Assembly: GCA_963818695.1 (NCBI GenBank) | Contig: CAWFTG010000002.1 | Coordinates: forward strand, 1 to 64,000 | DNA length: 64,000 nucleotides | Direction: 5' to 3' | Origin: AP-15 sp963818695 | GTDB lineage: Bacteria; Pseudomonadota; Alphaproteobacteria; ATCC43930; CGMCC-115725 | The notes under the pieces: model-generated | Database searches by the model: none | The model's input: only the letters and a program-made list of their open reading frames with translations | What the model was told of the DNA's origin: nothing | Shown here: positions 16,030 through 24,934 of the stretch, one piece after another | Numbering within the stretch: the stretch's first letter is position 1 | How the letters are laid out: each line of letters opens with the position of its first letter | Made by a program: the position numbers and the translations under genes

Positions 16030-18303
16030 TCAATGATGGAAGAGGTTCAGCGCCGAGCCTTTGCGGAACCATTCGAGCTGGGAGGCGCTGAAGGTGTGGT
16101 TGAGCCGTAGCGTCTCGGTCGTGCCGTCGGCATGCTCGATGCGGCACTCGACCGGCTGACCGGCCGCCATTTCCTCCAACCCGACCAGGCTGATGCGGTC
16201 ATCCACCCAAATCCGGTCGTAATCCGCCCGGTCCTGGAACGTCAGCGCCAGGAGACCCTGCTTTTTCAGGTTGGATTCGTGGATGCGCGCGAAGCTGCGG
16301 GCGATGACCGCCGCGCCGCCGAGCAGGCGCGGCGACAACGCGGCGTGCTCGCGGCTGCTGCCCTCGCCGTAATTGTCGTCGCCGACCGCGACCCACCGGA
16401 CGCCATGCGCCTTGTAGTAGCGGGCAATCTTGCCGATCGCCTCCCCTTTCTCGCCGGTCAGGACGTTGACGCCGGTGCCAGCCTCATCGGTGAAGGCGTT
16501 GGTCGCGCCCATAAACATGTTGTCGCTGAACTTGTCCAAATGCCCGCGATAACGCAGCCAGGGACCGGCTGGGGAGATGTGGTCCGTCGTGGTCTTGCCC
16601 TTGGTCTTGATGAGGACCGGCATGTCCACGAAGTCCCTGTGGTCCCACGCCGCCCACGGCTCCATGAGCTGAAGGCGCTCGCTGTTCGGATCGACCTCCA
16701 GCTTGATCGCGCTGCCGTCCTCCGGCGGCGCGATGTAGGTAGCAAGCCCGGGGTCGAAACCATGCGCCGGCACCTCGGGCGCGGGTTTCGGCGGGTCGAG
16801 CCGGAACTGCTTGCCTTCGGCGTCCGTCAGCGCGTCAATCATTGGGTTGAAGGACAGCCGCTTCGCTAAGGCAAGGGCGGTGACGATCTCTGGGCTGCCG
16901 ATAAAGTTCATCGTCGTCGGCGACCCGTCGTTGCGCCGCGGGAAGTTGCGGTTGTACGAGGTGACAATCGTGTTCGGCACCGCATCCGCCGCGACGGACC
17001 TGCGCCACTGGCCGATGCAGGGCCCGCAGGCGTTCGCCAGCACGGTGCCGTCGATCTCCTTCAGCGACTGCATCTGGCCGTCGCGCTCGATGGTCGCCCG
17101 CACCTGCTCGGAGCCCGGGGTCACGAGGAACGGCACCGCGGCTTTGAGCCCGTGCGCCTTTGCCTGCTCGGCGACGTCCGCGGCTCGGCTCATGTCCTCG
17201 TAGGACGAGTTCGTGCAGCTGCCGATCAGCGCAGTCGAAATCTCGTCGATAAACCCGTTTTTCGGGTCGGCCACTTCGGCGGCGAGCTTAGAGATCGGGC
17301 GTGCCCTGTCGGGCGAATGGGGACCGACGATATAGGGTTCGAGTTTAGACAGATCGAGCTCCACGACGCGGTCGTAGTACTTCGCGGGATCGGCCTCGAC
17401 TTCCTTGTCCGGTTCGAGCAGATGCTGGTTCTGCTGCATCATCGGGACAAGACCTTCCTTGCCGGTGGCGCGCAGGTATTTCCCCATGTGCTCGTCGGCC
17501 GGGAAAATCGAGGTCGTGGCGCCCAGCTCGGCGCCCATATTGGTGATCGTCGCCTTGCCGGTGGCGCTGATCGTGCGCGCACCGGGGCCGATATACTCGA
17601 CGATCGCGTTGGTGCCGCCGGACACGGTGAGCTGCCCGGCGACATAGAGAATGACGTCTTTGGGCGCGGTCCATCCGCCCATGCTGCCGGTCAGGTAGAC
17701 CGCGATGTGCTTCGGGTAGAGCACCTCCCAAGGCAATCCGGCGATGACCTCTACCGCATCGGCGCCACCGACGCCGACAGAACAGGCGCCGAGACCGCCG
17801 GCATTCGGCGTATGCAAGTCCGTGCCGATGATCAGCTCGCCTGGGAATGCGTATTGTTCCAGCACGACTTGGTGGATGATGCCGGCGCCGGGTCCCCAAA
17901 AGCCCAAACCGTATTTCGCCGCCGCGGAGCGAAGAAAATCATAGACCTCCTTGTTCTCGGCGAGGGACTCGCGCAGATCCGCGGCGCCTTCGACCCGCGC
18001 CTGGATCAGGTGGTCGCAGTGGATCGTCGCCGGCACCGCGACCTTGTCGCGCCGGGTCTGCATGAACTGCAGCAGTCCCGTTTGTCCCAGCACGTCCTGG
18101 AAAACGACGCGGTCGGGACGGACCAGCAGATAGCTCTTGCCGGGCTCGAGCTCCTGGTGTTCGGGGTCGTCGAGGTGCCCCAGCAGGATCTTGTCGGCCA
18201 ACGTCAACGGCCTACCCAAACGGCGCCGGACAACCCTGAGGTTGCGCGCCATCGTCACGTAGACCGCAGCCGCCATTTCCGGGGTCAATTCGATAGCCAC
18301 CAT
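16030..18303 (-). CDS. Aconitate hydratase, mitochondrial-type
   Basis: Converts citrate to isocitrate in the citric acid cycle using a 4Fe-4S cluster. The start MVAIELTPEMAAAVYVTMAR at 18303 gives 757 residues; an in-frame start 11 codons upstream is also possible. Cluster cysteines are seen in ALIGSCTNSSYEDM and NACGPCIGQW. IHCDHLIQAR and GTDLHTPNAGGLGACSVGVG are catalytic blocks, and GDDNYGEGSSREHAALSPR is the swivel-domain serine motif. The ~755-residue length and lack of the long AcnA insertions place it with the mitochondrial-type group rather than the ~890-residue AcnA common in Alphaproteobacteria. Monocistronic. Confidence 0.93.
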   Translation of the reverse strand: MVAIELTPEMAAAVYVTMARNLRVVRRRLGRPLTLADKILLGHLDDPEHQELEPGKSYLLVRPDRVVFQDVLGQTGLLQFMQTRRDKVAVPATIHCDHLIQARVEGAADLRESLAENKEVYDFLRSAAAKYGLGFWGPGAGIIHQVVLEQYAFPGELIIGTDLHTPNAGGLGACSVGVGGADAVEVIAGLPWEVLYPKHIAVYLTGSMGGWTAPKDVILYVAGQLTVSGGTNAIVEYIGPGARTISATGKATITNMGAELGATTSIFPADEHMGKYLRATGKEGLVPMMQQNQHLLEPDKEVEADPAKYYDRVVELDLSKLEPYIVGPHSPDRARPISKLAAEVADPKNGFIDEISTALIGSCTNSSYEDMSRAADVAEQAKAHGLKAAVPFLVTPGSEQVRATIERDGQMQSLKEIDGTVLANACGPCIGQWRRSVAADAVPNTIVTSYNRNFPRRNDGSPTTMNFIGSPEIVTALALAKRLSFNPMIDALTDAEGKQFRLDPPKPAPEVPAHGFDPGLATYIAPPEDGSAIKLEVDPNSERLQLMEPWAAWDHRDFVDMPVLIKTKGKTTTDHISPAGPWLRYRGHLDKFSDNMFMGATNAFTDEAGTGVNVLTGEKGEAIGKIARYYKAHGVRWVAVGDDNYGEGSSREHAALSPRLLGGAAVIARSFARIHESNLKKQGLLALTFQDRADYDRIWVDDRISLVGLEEMAAGQPVECRIEHADGTTETLRLNHTFSASQLEWFRKGSALNLFHH

Positions 18304-18445
18304 CGTCGAGCCTTTCTTGCCTTTCGTTCGGGGCATTAACCGCCCCCGCGCCTTCGTCTATATCAGATGAGCGCGATTGGTCTCGATGCAAATTATCGGG
18401 ATGCGGCCACGCCCCTCTCTGCCCGGTTTGGAAAAGGCGAGGCCG

Positions 18446-19324
18446 TCAGATCGCGTCGAGCTGCCAAGCCACGTCGTTGGCGATGCCCCAGAGATAGCCG
18501 ACGTCGGTTTGGCCGACGAGCGCATAGGCGCGCCCCTGGTGCCGCCAGTACAGGAGGTTGACCTCCTGGCGCCGCGCCAGGGTGGGCGGGGTGTCGGGCT
18601 CTTTCGACGACCCGATGATCAAGGTCAGCGGCCCGATCGCCTTGTTGTCGGTCGTGTACATCAACTGCGCGGCCGGCCGGCCGTCGGCAATGACGAGCCG
18701 GGCGCCGCGGAAATTGAGCCCCCAGGGCTTGAGGTTGAGGTCCGGCCAGCGCACCTCCTGAGGCAAGCTCTGGCTGATCTTTTGCCACGCCTCGCGGGCG
18801 TCGCCGGTAGCCGGCACATCGACCAGGGCGCCGTCGCCGGCGCTGGCGGCCAGCTTGAAATAGCCGACGGCATTGTCGAGCCAAAGATTGTCGGCGGCGG
18901 CCATCTCGACCGCCGGCTGCTTGCCCCCGATCCCCGCGGGCAGCAGCTTGGCGACACTCAGATAAGCAACGGCGCCGCCCAGCAGCAAGCCGAACAGCGA
19001 CGCGGCCAGCGGCAACCCGAACCACCAGCTGCGCGCGGCAGGGGTGCTCCCCGTCCCCTGCCCGCGCCTCAAGGGTACGATTTTTGCGCTGGGTTCCGCC
19101 GAAACCCTTTCGCCCCGGGCAGCCGCGATCAGGCGGTCCGGCAGCGGTTCGTGCATGACCTCGTCGAAGGCCGAGCGCACCAGAGCAGCCGACTGGGCGA
19201 GCGCGGCGAGCTTGTCGCGAGCTGCCGGATCGCTGTCGAGCCAAGCCTCGATCTGGCGCCTTTCCGACACGTCGACTTCGCCATCGAGATAGGCAATCAG
19301 ACGGTCGTCACTGCGCTGCTGCAT
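18446..19324 (-). CDS. Membrane anti-sigma factor (RskA/RsiW-like)
   Basis: A 292-residue single-pass membrane protein. Residues 1-60 form the small helical sigma-binding domain (DDRLIAYLDGEVDVSERRQI, AWLDSDPAARDKLAALA). One membrane segment lies at about 102-126 (FGLPLAASLFGLLLGGAVAY), followed by a ~165-residue periplasmic domain. There is no HxxxCxxC zinc motif, so it is not a redox ZAS-type switch. Its start overlaps the end of the sigma gene by 17 bases, the usual translational coupling. It would hold the sigma factor at the membrane and release it by proteolysis; the signal is unknown. Confidence 0.83.
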   Translation of the reverse strand: MQQRSDDRLIAYLDGEVDVSERRQIEAWLDSDPAARDKLAALAQSAALVRSAFDEVMHEPLPDRLIAAARGERVSAEPSAKIVPLRRGQGTGSTPAARSWWFGLPLAASLFGLLLGGAVAYLSVAKLLPAGIGGKQPAVEMAAADNLWLDNAVGYFKLAASAGDGALVDVPATGDAREAWQKISQSLPQEVRWPDLNLKPWGLNFRGARLVIADGRPAAQLMYTTDNKAIGPLTLIIGSSKEPDTPPTLARRQEVNLLYWRHQGRAYALVGQTDVGYLWGIANDVAWQLDAI

Positions 19325-19835
19325 TGTTGGTACTCCTGCGCATCCCGCCGCCCGCTTCGAGTTGCAGCTGCAATGCGATGCGGGCGCGCGCGAGACGGCT
19401 CATGATCGTTCCCACCGGCACACCTACGATTTCGGCAGTCTCCTTGTAGCTGAGTCCATCGACCGTCACGAGCAACAGCGCCGTGCGCTGATCGGGCGGC
19501 AAGCGGTCGACCGCCCGCCGAACCTCGCCGAGAGCGAGCCGAGCTTCGACCCGGCGCACCGCCTCGTCCGAACCCATCCGTTCTTCGGCAACCTCGCCAC
19601 CTTCCTTGCGGACGTCCCGCGAGCGGACCTGATCGATCCAGATCGTCTGCACGATGCGAAACATCCAGCTGTCGAACCGCGTGCCCTCCTGAAACTGATG
19701 CTGGCGTGCGAGGGCGCGCTCGCATGCCGCCTGAACCAGATCGTCGGCCTCGACGGCCGAGCCCGTAAGCCCGCGCGCGAACCGCCGCAGCCTTGGCAGG
19801 ACGGCGATCAGCTGATCGCCGAAACGGATGCTCAC
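19308..19835 (-). CDS. ECF RNA polymerase sigma factor
   Basis: 175 residues from the GTG at 19835. Region 2 reads LPRLRRFARGLTGSAVEADD, LVQAACERALAR and FDSWMFRIVQTIWIDQVRSR. Region 4 reads AVDRLPPDQRTALLLVTVDG then LSYKETAEIVGVPVGTIMSR, the helix-turn-helix. The frame is open for another 600 bases upstream without family sequence, so the GTG directly before SIRFGDQLIAVLPR is preferred. Co-transcribed and overlapping with its anti-sigma factor. A candidate self-recognised promoter lies about 90 bases upstream (19923-19948). Confidence 0.9.
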   Translation of the reverse strand: MSIRFGDQLIAVLPRLRRFARGLTGSAVEADDLVQAACERALARQHQFQEGTRFDSWMFRIVQTIWIDQVRSRDVRKEGGEVAEERMGSDEAVRRVEARLALGEVRRAVDRLPPDQRTALLLVTVDGLSYKETAEIVGVPVGTIMSRLARARIALQLQLEAGGGMRRSTNNAAAQ

Positions 19836-19922
19836 CGGATCCTTGCCTGGAATCAGGTGTACCGGCGATTCCGCCAAGTTTTGACTGGCCAATCTTGGCC
19901 CGGCCAATTTTCGACTGACTGA

Positions 19923-19948
19923 CAACGGACCTCCCGACAACTTATTCC
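19923..19948 (-). promoter_or_regulatory. Candidate ECF-type promoter for sigma/anti-sigma operon
   Basis: On the minus strand GGAATAA at 19948-19942 is followed after 14 bases by CGTTG at 19927-19923. GGAAT with a CGTT 15-17 bases later is the general ECF promoter layout, and such operons often autoregulate. Downstream, TTGGCC-G-GGCCAA near 19896-19908 is a short palindrome. Pattern match only. Confidence 0.35.
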
Positions 19949-20193
19949 CGGCACACTCGCCCCCCGTTTGATACGCGACTGAATTTGCAGGTGTCCCCGC
20001 GCGGGCGCCAATACTCGGCCGCGCCCGTCGCGACCCGGCTGGCGACAACTGCAGCCTATCACCAAAGCAGACGAGCGCGGAAGCGCGGGCATGTTGCCCG
20101 GGTTCACTCTTCACAAATTGGACACCGCACGGCATTGTGCGGCGGTTCTTTCGGCCCTGCCACTCGGCCCTGCCATTGGGGAACATCCGGTCC

Positions 20194-21369
20194 ATGAAAG
20201 TCGCCGTCGTCAAGGAAAGGCGCGCCTTCGAACACCGGGTTGCGGCGTCGCCCGATACCATCAAACGCATGATCGGAATGGGCCTCGAAGTTGTCGTGGA
20301 AAGCGGCGCCGGCGAAGGTGCCTGGTTCAGCGATGCCGCGTTTGCCGAGACCGGAGCCTCGATCGCAGCGGATGAGGCGACGGCTCTGAGCGATGCGGAT
20401 ATCGTCCTAAAGGTCCAGCGTCCGCTAATTGGCAGTGAGGGCGGCATCGACGAGCTGGCGTTGTTGAAACGCGGGGCGGCGCTGATTGGCCTATTGCAAC
20501 CGGCCCAGAACCCCGCCGATGCGGAGGCCTATGCCGGCGCCGGGATTGCCGCCTTTGCGATGGAGCTGGTGCCGCGGATAACCCGCGCCCAAGCCATGGA
20601 CGTGCTGTCCTCACAAGCCAATCTCGCGGGCTACAAAGCCGTCATCGATGCCGCAGCCGAATTTGGCCGCGCCTTCCCGATGATGATGACCGCGGCCGGC
20701 ACGATCAAGGCGGCGCGCATTCTGGTCATGGGCGCCGGGGTTGCGGGGTTGCAGGCGATCGCCACGGGCCGGCGCCTCGGCGCCATTGTTTCTGCGACCG
20801 ATGTGCGGGCCGCGGCGAAAGAGCAGGTTGAGAGCCTGGGCGCGACTTTCATCACCGTCGACGAGGCGGCGGCCCGCATGGCCGAGACCGCCGCAGGCTA
20901 CGCCCGCGAGATGGGAGAAGACTACCAGCGGCGGCAGCGCGAGCGGGTCACCGAGGCGCTGAAGCGGACCGACATCGTCATTTGCACGGCCTTGATTCCC
21001 GGGCGCAAGGCCCCCGTTCTGTTGACCAGTGCGATGGTCGCCGAGCTGGCTGCCGGGTCGGTCATCGTCGATCTCGCCGTCGAGGCGGGTGGCAACGTCG
21101 AAGGCAGCCGCCCGGAAGAGACCGTCCTCACCCCGAACGGGGTCAAGATCATCGGTCCTGCCAACATGCCCTCCCGGATCGCCGCCGATGCGAGCCAGCT
21201 TTACGCCCGCAACCTGCTGTCCTTCCTCGCACTGCTGGTGAAGGACAAGGGGCTGAAGATCGACACCGCCGACGAGATCATCAAGGCGACGCTCTTGACC
21301 GAGAACGGCGCAGTCGTGAACCCGCTCTTCGCGGCGCCGGTCGCCGCGGAAGCGGCGGCCTCGAACTGA
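20194..21369 (+). CDS. pntAA: NAD(P) transhydrogenase subunit alpha part 1 (PntAA)
   Basis: NAD(H)-binding, membrane-peripheral dI component of proton-translocating transhydrogenase. The ATG at 20194 starts MKVAVVKERRAFEHRVAASP; 391 residues. Typical blocks are LSSQANLAGYKAVIDAA, the Rossmann strand AARILVMGAGVAGLQAIATG, then RLGAIVSATDVRAAAKEQVE, the mobile loop region EDYQRRQRERV, and GSVIVDLAVEAGGNVEGSRP. Splitting the alpha subunit into PntAA and PntAB is characteristic of Alphaproteobacteria. First gene of a three-gene operon with 13- and 12-base gaps. Confidence 0.95.
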   Translation: MKVAVVKERRAFEHRVAASPDTIKRMIGMGLEVVVESGAGEGAWFSDAAFAETGASIAADEATALSDADIVLKVQRPLIGSEGGIDELALLKRGAALIGLLQPAQNPADAEAYAGAGIAAFAMELVPRITRAQAMDVLSSQANLAGYKAVIDAAAEFGRAFPMMMTAAGTIKAARILVMGAGVAGLQAIATGRRLGAIVSATDVRAAAKEQVESLGATFITVDEAAARMAETAAGYAREMGEDYQRRQRERVTEALKRTDIVICTALIPGRKAPVLLTSAMVAELAAGSVIVDLAVEAGGNVEGSRPEETVLTPNGVKIIGPANMPSRIAADASQLYARNLLSFLALLVKDKGLKIDTADEIIKATLLTENGAVVNPLFAAPVAAEAAASN

Positions 21370-21382
21370 CCGGAGACACGCG

Positions 21383-21793
21383 ATGGCAGACCCCGCCTCC
21401 CTGGCCGATCGCGCGGCCGAGCTTTCCGGTCAGGCCGGCGCGCTGGCGCGCAATCTCGACTTGCTGACCCACCAGCTGACCACGGTGCAGACAACCCCGG
21501 CCGTGGCCGGCGGCCCGTCCTTCGTCTTCGAATTGACGGTCTTCGTGCTCGCAGTCTTTGTCGGTTATTACGTCGTGTGGCGGGTAACCCCGGCATTGCA
21601 TTCGCCGCTGATGAGCGTGACCAACGCGATATCGAGCGTCATCATCGTCGGCGCCTTGATCGCGGCGGGTCCCCTCGGCGTCAGCTTCGCCAAGATCATG
21701 GGCTTCGTCGCGGTGACATTGGCCGCCGTCAACATCTTCGGCGGTTTTATCGTCACCCAGCGCATGCTGCAGATGTTCCAGAAAAAGCGATAG
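21383..21793 (+). CDS. pntAB: NAD(P) transhydrogenase subunit alpha part 2 (PntAB)
   Basis: 136 residues, the short membrane part of the alpha subunit. After a ~50-residue soluble N-terminus come three to four membrane helices: FVFELTVFVLAVFVGYYVVW, then SSVIIVGALIAAGPLG and ITLAAVNIFGGFIV-like segments ending in TQRMLQMFQKKR. The NAISSVIIVGAL block is diagnostic. Together with PntB it forms the proton channel. Confidence 0.95.
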   Translation: MADPASLADRAAELSGQAGALARNLDLLTHQLTTVQTTPAVAGGPSFVFELTVFVLAVFVGYYVVWRVTPALHSPLMSVTNAISSVIIVGALIAAGPLGVSFAKIMGFVAVTLAAVNIFGGFIVTQRMLQMFQKKR

Positions 21794-21805
21794 CGGGGCC
21801 CCGCG

Positions 21806-23200
21806 ATGAGCGAGAACCTGTCCGCCTTCTTCTATCTGATTGCCTCGGTCTGTTTCATCCTGGCGTTGCGTGGTCTGTCCTCGCCGGTAACGGCGCGGGT
21901 CGGCAACATCTACGGCATCGCCGGCATGCTCATCGCGGTCGTCACAACGCTGCTCACGCCGCATGTCGTCAGCTTTTGGCTGATCATCCTCGGCATCCTG
22001 ATCGGCGGGGCGGTCGGCACCTATATCGCGCTGCGCATCCAGATGACGGCCCTGCCGCAGCTGGTCGCGGCGTTTCACAGCCTCGTCGGCCTCGCCGCGG
22101 TCTGCGTTGCCGCCGCCGCCTTCACCTACCCCGAATTGTACGGCATCGGCGTGCGCGGCGCGATCCATGGCAGCAGCCTGGTCGAGATGTCGCTCGGCAT
22201 GGCGATCGGCGCAATTACCTTCACCGGCTCGGTCGTCGCCTTTGCCAAATTGCAGGGGCTCGTCACCGGCCGGCCGTTGGTTTTCCCAGGCCAACATCTG
22301 GTGAACGCCGCGCTCGGGGTCCTCCTGATACTGCTGATCGCGCTGTTCGTCTCGATGGAAGCGGCGGCCGCCTTCTGGCTGCTCCTGCTGGTCTCGTTGG
22401 CTCTGGGCTTTCTGTTGATCGTGCCAATCGGCGGGGCCGACATGCCGGTCGTCATCTCGATGCTGAACTCCTATTCGGGGTGGGCGGCGGCCGGCATCGG
22501 CTTCACGTTGTCGAACAGTCTCTTGATCGTGACCGGCGCCCTCGTCGGCTCGTCCGGCGCGATCCTCAGCTACATCATGTGCCGGGGCATGAACCGCTCG
22601 ATCTTCAATGTGGTCCTGGGCGGGTTCGGCACCGAAGGCGGCACGGTAGCCGCGGGGGCCGGGGTCGGCGACCGGCTCGTCAGATCGGGCAGCGCCGAGG
22701 ACGCCGCCTTCATCATGAAGAATGCCAGCTCGGTGATCGTCGTGCCCGGCTATGGCATGGCGGTGGCGCAGGCGCAGCATGCATTGCGCGAAATGGCGGA
22801 TATTCTGAAAAAGGACGGCGTCAACGTGCGCTATGCGATCCACCCGGTCGCCGGGCGCATGCCGGGCCACATGAACGTGCTGCTCGCCGAGGCCAACGTC
22901 CCCTATGACGAGGTCTTCGAGCTCGAAGAAATCAACCGCGATTTCGCCTCGACCGATGTCGCCTTTGTCATCGGCGCCAATGACGTGACCAACCCGGCGG
23001 CGAAGACCGATCCCTCTTCGCCAATCTACGGCATGCCGATCCTCGACGTCGAGCGCGCCAAGACCGTCCTCTTCGTCAAGCGCTCGATGGCCTCGGGCTA
23101 CGCCGGCGTCGAGAACGAGCTCTTCTACCGCAACAACACGATGATGCTGTTCGGCGACGCCAAGAAAATGTGCGAGGAAATCGTCAAGGCACTCGAGTAA
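21806..23200 (+). CDS. pntB: NAD(P) transhydrogenase subunit beta (PntB)
   Basis: 464 residues: about nine membrane helices (residues 1-260) and a C-terminal NADP(H)-binding dIII domain. Key blocks: GADMPVVISMLNSYSGWAAA, GALVGSSGAILSYIMCRGMN, and in dIII VPGYGMAVAQAQHALREM, YAIHPVAGRMPGHMNVLLAE, GANDVTNPAAKTDP and GYAGVENELFYRNNT, the NADP-binding fingerprints. The enzyme uses proton motive force to make NADPH from NADH. Its last ~370 bases plus 20 bases past the stop recur at 26872-27265. Confidence 0.95.
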   Translation: MSENLSAFFYLIASVCFILALRGLSSPVTARVGNIYGIAGMLIAVVTTLLTPHVVSFWLIILGILIGGAVGTYIALRIQMTALPQLVAAFHSLVGLAAVCVAAAAFTYPELYGIGVRGAIHGSSLVEMSLGMAIGAITFTGSVVAFAKLQGLVTGRPLVFPGQHLVNAALGVLLILLIALFVSMEAAAAFWLLLLVSLALGFLLIVPIGGADMPVVISMLNSYSGWAAAGIGFTLSNSLLIVTGALVGSSGAILSYIMCRGMNRSIFNVVLGGFGTEGGTVAAGAGVGDRLVRSGSAEDAAFIMKNASSVIVVPGYGMAVAQAQHALREMADILKKDGVNVRYAIHPVAGRMPGHMNVLLAEANVPYDEVFELEEINRDFASTDVAFVIGANDVTNPAAKTDPSSPIYGMPILDVERAKTVLFVKRSMASGYAGVENELFYRNNTMMLFGDAKKMCEEIVKALE

Positions 23201-23244
23201 TCGCGCGCTACCGGGATCTGGGAGGTCACCCGCCCTGAGATGGG

Positions 23245-23526
23245 TCAAAGACCAAGCTCGCTGTGCGAGCCGAGCCGGACAAGCTCTAGGCTTTCATCGT
23301 CCGGCTTGCGGTAAATCAGGATGAGGTCGGGTCGGATGTGGCAATCGCGGTGATCGCTCCACTCGCCACCGAGCGGGTGATCGAAATAGCGGCGCGGCAA
23401 CGGCTGATCATTCGCCAGCATGTTGACCGTTTCGAGCAACAAGGCATCGAGGCGCCTGCTGTGCCGGCCCGATTTCTCGCGTCTGTAGTCGCGGCGAAAG
23501 CGGCTGGTGTATCTAACAATCCGCAT
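23245..23526 (-). CDS. YafQ/RelE-type mRNA interferase toxin
   Basis: 93-residue ribosome-dependent mRNase of the RelE superfamily. It starts MRIVRYTSRFRRDYRREKSG, then LPRRYFDHPLGGEWSDHRDC and HIRPDLILIYRKPDDESLEL, ending VRLGSHSELGL. The H-I-x-P-D-x-x-L-I-Y core and terminal GSHSELF-like tail are YafQ signatures; the usual final F is replaced by L at the same position. It overlaps the antitoxin gene upstream by 14 bases. Confidence 0.88.
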   Translation of the reverse strand: MRIVRYTSRFRRDYRREKSGRHSRRLDALLLETVNMLANDQPLPRRYFDHPLGGEWSDHRDCHIRPDLILIYRKPDDESLELVRLGSHSELGL

Positions 23527-23776
23527 TCAGGCTCGCGAGCAGCTCTCCCGGCGAGCCCGCAGTGGTCACTTCGCCGCGCCGCGCGGCTTTCATCGCCTCG
23601 ATCGTTTCTTCATTCGGCACGAGCGGCTCGAACGGTAGCGCCTTTTCCTTGGCGATCTTGACCATCATCAGGCGGAAGGCATCGGACACGGTGAGGCCCA
23701 TAGCCTTCAGCACGGCGGCGGCTTCGTTCTTGGTCTTCTCGTCGATACGCGCACGCACGACAGAATTCGCGGTCAT
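23513..23776 (-). CDS. RelB/DinJ-family antitoxin
   Basis: 87 residues. The N-terminal ribbon-helix-helix starts MTANSVVRARIDEKTKNEAA, continuing AVLKAMGLTVSDAFRLMMVK, the standard RelB/DinJ DNA-binding and dimerisation core. The C-terminal part is the flexible toxin-wrapping segment. The ATG at 23776 is chosen over an upstream frame extension because it places the core at residue 3. Partner of the overlapping YafQ-like gene; the pair would repress its own promoter. Confidence 0.85.
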   Translation of the reverse strand: MTANSVVRARIDEKTKNEAAAVLKAMGLTVSDAFRLMMVKIAKEKALPFEPLVPNEETIEAMKAARRGEVTTAGSPGELLASLNADC

Positions 23777-23828
23777 GGCCAAATCCTCCAGATTGAGCCA
23801 CAATGTAGCACAACAGCCAGTTAATACA

Positions 23829-23866
23829 AGCCATCCGGTTGCCGGACGCATGCCGGGCCACCTGAA
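23829..23866 (+). pseudogene. 38-base fragment of pntB
   Basis: Encodes HPVAGRMPGHLN in frame, matching the dIII segment IHPVAGRMPGHMN of PntB (22833-22872) with about five base differences. It abuts the left end of the first transposase element at 23871, and corresponds to the first codons of the larger pntB copy at 26879. Confidence 0.6.
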
Positions 23867-23870
23867 TGGA

Positions 23871-24650
23871 ATTACGGTGACAGTTTACTTGAGTTCTGAC
23901 AGCAGCGGCCGTTGCCGCTTGGTGTCCCCCTCCATTCGGGGCTTTGGGCCGGGTTTGCCGGGTGCCAGGCGCCGCCCGAGCTGGCGCTCGAGCGCCGCGA
24001 TCCATTCCGGCGCGCCAAGCGGCCGTTCGATCTTCGGTGCCCGCTCGATCCGAGCCGTCGTCGCGGGATCGGCCGGTGCCGTGAGCAGCGCAGCAAAATC
24101 GGGGATCAGCGCGCGTAATGGCGCCACCGTTGCCAGTTCGTCATCCTCGCCCGCGAGATGGGCGCGAGCGCTTGACCATGGCCAGTCCTCGGCACGGCTC
24201 ACCAGCCCCGCGGCCACCGGATTGAGCGCGATGTAACGCGTTGCCGCCAACAGGTGCGGCTCGTCCATCACCACCGCGCCGAAGCGGCCCTGGAATAGAT
24301 GGCCCGTCCAGTGGAATCGAGCGTTGATGGCCCCGGTGTAACGGCGGTGCGCTTCGGCGAAGGTCGCCCGCAGCCCATCGTGGTCGGTCGGCGTCACGAT
24401 CAGGTGGACATGATTGGGAAGCCCAGATCTCCGCGCCGGCACGCCGCGCCGCCGCCGCGATCGACCGACGGTAAAGCTGATAATCCCCGGCCCCGAAGAA
24501 CACCGGCTCGCGACGATTGCCGCGCTGCGTGACATGATGTGGCAGGCCCGGCACAACCACGCGCGCAATCCGGGCCACAGCCCTCGCCTCCAACTCGCCA
24601 GTTCAGTCGACTGTAGGCCAGCTGATCTGGCTAGTAAACTGTCACTGTAA
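23871..24650 (-). mobile_element. Y1/REP-type transposase element, copy 1
   Basis: About 780 bases bounded by ATTACGGTGACAGTTTACT on the left and AGTAAACTGTCACTGTAA on the right, imperfect inverted repeats. It carries one transposase frame on the minus strand whose stop codon lies inside the left repeat. A second copy of the same element is at 25561-26352. Confidence 0.7.
23885..24593 (-). pseudogene. REP-associated tyrosine (IS200-like) transposase, copy 1, with 11-base deletion
   Basis: Begins MEARAVARIARVVVPGLPHH then VTQRGNRREPVFF, the standard opening of TnpA-REP proteins. The HUH motif NHVHLIVTP is present, followed by HWTGHLFQGRFGAVVMDEPH, YIALNPVAAGLVSRAEDWPW and a basic C-terminus. 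Against copy 2 it lacks 11 bases just before the HUH motif (near 24420), removing YCLMP and shifting the frame. Such transposases are single copy or few copy and act on palindromic repeats. About 235 residues if intact. Confidence 0.8.
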
Positions 24651-24934
24651 CACCCGTTAGCGCGCGTCCCAAAATTGCCACGGGGAATAAACTACCGCGT
24701 GGGATCGACGGGATATATTGGGGTTAGCCTAAGGGTTCCTTCTAAATATCGAGCTCCCCGTTTAAACATTGTTAGAGAATAAGCGAAATTAATATTAACA
24801 CATTAAGTTAAATAATTCAGCGCTTGGTAAAAATCAAGAATGTCACATTTGATTACAAAAAATAACGCGGATTCGTCTCTAAAATCTGTACTGTACCGGG
24901 CGCTCCTAAATCACAGCAGAAAGAGGAGGGCGCT
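24651..24934. other. AT-rich non-coding stretch
   Basis: Markedly AT-rich compared with everything around it (runs such as TTAATATTAACACATTAAGT), with no open frame of note. Its far end contains AAAGAGGAGG ahead of the GTG of the PEP-CTERM-like gene, so it probably holds that gene's promoter. Composition suggests foreign origin. Confidence 0.5.

Noticed and set aside
21281..23248. Open frame of 655 residues on the minus strand over pntAB-pntB
   Set aside because: It is antisense to two clearly real genes, rich in H/D/R/G as expected of a shadow of GC-rich coding sequence, and has no motif.
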